16,931 nucleotides of DNA, from NCBI GenBank assembly GCA_910587955.1, contig CAJUNN010000056.1, forward strand, positions 1-16,931, in the 5' to 3' direction. The position numbers were made by a program, and so were the translations under genes. How positions within the stretch are numbered: the first letter of the stretch is position 1; every line of letters begins with the position of its first letter. This DNA comes from an uncultured Lachnospiraceae bacterium (GTDB taxonomy: Bacteria > Bacillota > Clostridia > Lachnospirales > Lachnospiraceae). Under the pieces are notes generated by a model. That model saw nothing but the letters and a program-made list of their open reading frames with translations. It made no database searches and was not told the origin of the DNA. Below are positions 14,897 through 16,931 of this stretch, in pieces.

Positions 14897-15856
14897 TTAT
14901 TTTATAACAGGTTTTGCGGAATTGTCAAGCGTTTCGTGAAAATAGCTTCTTTTCCCTGGAGACTGCTGCTTGTGAGAAAGTTCCCAATCCCAAATACTTA
15001 ATTGTTTATGATCGTTATGTTCCTCAAAGGAATACAGATAGTTAAATATTTGCCCGTTCTCATGTACTATCCCATATGCTTCACATTTTCGATGAAAAAG
15101 CCGCATTAAATCTTTGTTATTGCTACTCTCTATCCTATACTGATTTCCGTATGTACGAATATATGTATCTTTTAGGCCAGGAAATAACCGGTCTAACTGT
15201 TTGTAGAAATATTCCCGATTTCCTTCCCGAAGCGTCAATCCCATTCCAAAGCAAATAACACCATAAACCTTTGCTTCCCTACACATATCCAAAATACCAG
15301 AAATATTATCTTCCGTATCGTTCATAAACGGCAAAATTGGTGTCATCCATACAACAGCTGGTATCTTTAAATCTCTCAACTTTTTCAATACATCAAAGCG
15401 TTCCCTTGTCGTACTTACATTCGGCTCAATCCTTTTGCACAAATCTTCGCTGCAAGTAGTCAATGTCATTTGCACAACGCATTTTGTCTGTTCATTTATT
15501 TTCTGCAAAAGGTCCAAATCTCTCAATATACGGTTTGATTTCGTAATGAGCGTAAACCCAAAACCGTGCTCATATATGAGATGCAATGCTTTTCTGACAT
15601 TCCCTATCTCCATCTCCAACGGAATATAGGGATCTGTCATAGAGCCTGTACCTATCATACACTTTTTACGCTTATGAGCAAGAGCATACTCCAACAATTC
15701 AATCGCATTTTCTTTGACTTCAATATCTTCAAAGGCGTGTTCCATGTGATAGCATTTACTTCTGGAGTCACAATAAATGCAGCCGTGAGAGCAGCCCCGG
15801 TATAAATTCATTCCATTTTTAGCAGATAATATCCCTTTTGCTTTCACGAAGTGCAC
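14897..15856 (-). CDS. SPL-family radical SAM protein
   Basis: This is a 319-residue radical S-adenosylmethionine enzyme of the group related to spore photoproduct lyase. The [4Fe-4S] cluster motif CSHGCIYC (Cys22, Cys26, Cys29) follows the typical start KAKGILSAKNGMNLYRG. Later blocks include MIGTGSMTDPYIPLE, ITKSNRILRDLDLL and IEPNVSTTRERFDVLKKL. I chose a GTG start at 15854-15856 because GGGAGGA (15863-15869) lies 6 nt upstream and the protein then begins as relatives do; an in-frame ATG six codons earlier would precede this site. Most members have no known reaction, and true photoproduct repair is not implied. Codons are AT-rich compared with pheST and queA, suggesting transfer. A WYL regulator lies upstream, and the gene's end contains the pheST promoter. 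Confidence 0.85.
   Translation of the reverse strand: MHFVKAKGILSAKNGMNLYRGCSHGCIYCDSRSKCYHMEHAFEDIEVKENAIELLEYALAHKRKKCMIGTGSMTDPYIPLEMEIGNVRKALHLIYEHGFGFTLITKSNRILRDLDLLQKINEQTKCVVQMTLTTCSEDLCKRIEPNVSTTRERFDVLKKLRDLKIPAVVWMTPILPFMNDTEDNISGILDMCREAKVYGVICFGMGLTLREGNREYFYKQLDRLFPGLKDTYIRTYGNQYRIESSNNKDLMRLFHRKCEAYGIVHENGQIFNYLYSFEEHNDHKQLSIWDWELSHKQQSPGKRSYFHETLDNSAKPVIK
14901..14928 (-). promoter_or_regulatory. Promoter of the T-box-pheST operon, inside the radical SAM gene end
   Basis: Minus strand: consensus -35 TTGACA at 14923-14928, a 16-bp spacer and -10 TATAAA at 14901-14906. The start is near 14894. Both boxes are part of the last eleven codons of the upstream radical SAM gene, whose stop codon is at 14897-14899. 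The pheST promoter is therefore doubly used as coding sequence. Confidence 0.75.
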
Positions 15857-15940
15857 GGCATGTCCTCCCTGCATTTTGGCATCATTCTTCCATTCATGCT
15901 ATTTTCCGTCCCTGCTTACTCAAATAGAATTTACAGGAAA

Positions 15941-15973
15941 AGTATATCACACATATGCTGACAACCTATGTCA
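15941..15973 (-). promoter_or_regulatory. Candidate promoter and operator of the radical SAM gene
   Basis: Minus strand: an extended -10 TGATATACT at 15941-15949. Upstream lies a perfect palindrome TGACA-TAGGT-TGTCA (15959-15973) that contains TTGACA-like sequence. The palindrome would sit around -25 to -40, where a repressor blocks polymerase. The arms and spacing are seen directly; the identity of the binding protein is inferred from the adjacent WYL regulator. Confidence 0.5.
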
Positions 15974-15999
15974 AGATTTATCCCTTCCAGGCATCCCAT

Positions 16000-16070
16000 T
16001 ATGGCCATCCGGCCGTTTCACAAGGTATACCCTACGGGTACCCCGTATGACAAGTCCTTCGGACCGTCCG
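16000..16070. repeat. Palindrome-dense block at the 3' end of the WYL gene
   Basis: Within about 70 bp there are several inverted repeats: ATGGCCAT near 16001, GGTATACC (16024-16031), TACGGG-TAC-CCCGTA (16033-16047), GTCC-TTC-GGAC (16054-16064) and CGGAC-C-GTCCG (16060-16070). The block is GC-richer than its AT-rich surroundings. It covers the last codons of the WYL gene and the following spacer. It may be a small palindromic repeat or an unusual transcript end; no long T run follows on the minus strand. Confidence 0.55.
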
Positions 16071-16931
16071 TTAAGGTATATTTCTCATGGATTTTCTTTG
16101 CCTGTTCTGCCACGATGTCTCGCAAATATACAGGTTCTATAATATCTACGTTCGTTCCGAATGACAATAAATACCCTATCAGCCATTCATCTTCCGGCAT
16201 TTCAGCAGATACAATTAAATCTCCATTTTCTTTTTTGCTTACCATCCCTTTGTCAAATTCATCGTAAACACGATATGACATAGTTTTCGGAAAATGTAGT
16301 ACGATTGTATTGTAGGTTTGCCCTAATGTTTCGTCTAATTCCGGAAAGGAACTTTTGCAAAAACTTTCCGGGAGAATTTCGAAATCTATCATACGGGTCA
16401 GCTTAAAAATACGATAATCCTGCTTTTTTGTACAATATGCTTTTAAATACCAAGACATAGATTTATATGACAGTTTTAACGGTTGTACAATTCTTTCGTC
16501 AATGACTCCGCAGGAATTTGCATATGTTATTTTTATGCACTTTTGATGAATTACCGCTGATTTCAGCAATTTAAATTTCTCATTGTCAGTTCCTTCGCTG
16601 CCCCATCTGGAAAAATCCACTTCAAGCCAGTTTTCCGAACTCATATGAAATATGGCAGAAAGTTTTTGCAATGTTTGATTGCTGCCAATGTTGTTCATAG
16701 AATTGATACTTTGTAAGGCTGTTAGAATTTCCTGTTTTTCTTCTTCTGACAGCACTGCCTTATCTAAAACAAAATCATTCATTAGACGAATGCCGCCATT
16801 TCGCCCTGCTTCTGCATAAATAGGAACACCTGCACCACTTAGGGCATCTATATCCCTGTAAATCGTCCTTACAGACACTTCAAATTTTTCTGCTAATTCC
16901 GGAGCCGTAGCCTGTCCTTTATCAAGTAAAT
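16018..16931 (-). CDS. WYL-domain HTH transcriptional regulator (partial, N-terminus missing)
   Basis: About 303 residues are visible; the frame stays open to the right edge, so the first residues are outside the window. The visible part begins in the winged HTH (LLDKGQATAPELAEKFEVSVRTIYRDI), followed by the wing GRNGGIRL. The WYL domain has SWYLKAYC and RIFKLTRM, and a C-terminal extension contains YLLSFGTNVDIIEP. It is clearly paralogous to the WYL regulator at 7172-8095 across its length. The last residues, TLTDGPKDLSYGVPVGYTL, do not look like a normal end and are encoded by a palindromic block. The gene is AT-rich, like the radical SAM gene after it, which it probably regulates. The ligand is unknown. 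Confidence 0.88.
   Translation of the reverse strand, partial: LLDKGQATAPELAEKFEVSVRTIYRDIDALSGAGVPIYAEAGRNGGIRLMNDFVLDKAVLSEEEKQEILTALQSINSMNNIGSNQTLQKLSAIFHMSSENWLEVDFSRWGSEGTDNEKFKLLKSAVIHQKCIKITYANSCGVIDERIVQPLKLSYKSMSWYLKAYCTKKQDYRIFKLTRMIDFEILPESFCKSSFPELDETLGQTYNTIVLHFPKTMSYRVYDEFDKGMVSKKENGDLIVSAEMPEDEWLIGYLLSFGTNVDIIEPVYLRDIVAEQAKKIHEKYTLTDGPKDLSYGVPVGYTL

Noticed and set aside
1..16931. CRISPR arrays, transposons, defence islands, phage genes
   Set aside because: No repeated spacer-like array, transposase, integrase, nuclease or phage structural gene was recognised in either strand.

Overview
The window looks like a low-to-mid GC Clostridia chromosome, most likely Lachnospiraceae. 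The signs are strong AGGAGG-type ribosome binding sites, sigma-A promoters, a T-box leader on pheST, a YesM/YesN-type two-component system and WYL regulators. Genus assignment is inference. No rRNA, tRNA, CRISPR array or transposase was seen.

Region 1 (1-5453, minus strand) holds a sensory and uptake locus. A YesM-like histidine kinase and a YesN-like AraC-type response regulator overlap by 29 bp and share a good promoter. An intrinsic terminator separates them from the ABC importer they probably control: a binding lipoprotein, an ATPase and a permease that runs off the left edge. A 9-bp direct repeat with a 20-bp period lies in the gap before the lipoprotein gene and is a plausible site for the response regulator. 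The importer belongs to the Fbp/Afu/Fut family; its substrate could be ferric iron, a sugar phosphate or a phosphonate.

Region 2 (5480-8490, plus strand) holds queA (queuosine tRNA modification), a GNAT acetyltransferase, a WYL-domain repressor-like regulator and a small YciI-family protein. It ends at a strong bidirectional terminator shared with the convergent gene on the other side.

Region 3 (8496-10953, minus strand) holds a Gfo/Idh/MocA oxidoreductase and a MalY/PatB-type C-S lyase. Each has its own promoter. The lyase is broken by a one-base insertion in an A6 run. The oxidoreductase leader carries a palindromic repeat bounded by two 15-bp direct repeats.

Region 4 (11078-14928, minus strand) is the pheS-pheT operon behind a complete T-box riboswitch. 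Its promoter lies inside the last codons of the upstream radical SAM gene.

Region 5 (14897-16931, minus strand) is visibly AT-richer. It has an SPL-family radical SAM gene and, upstream of it, a second WYL regulator cut by the right edge. A perfect TGACA-N5-TGTCA palindrome sits in the promoter between them. The 3' end of this WYL gene runs into a palindrome-rich block that supplies its last residues. The strongest unexplained items are the two WYL modules with similar GACA/TGTC sites, the repeat in the oxidoreductase leader, the palindromic tail block and the operator-terminator overlap in region 1.
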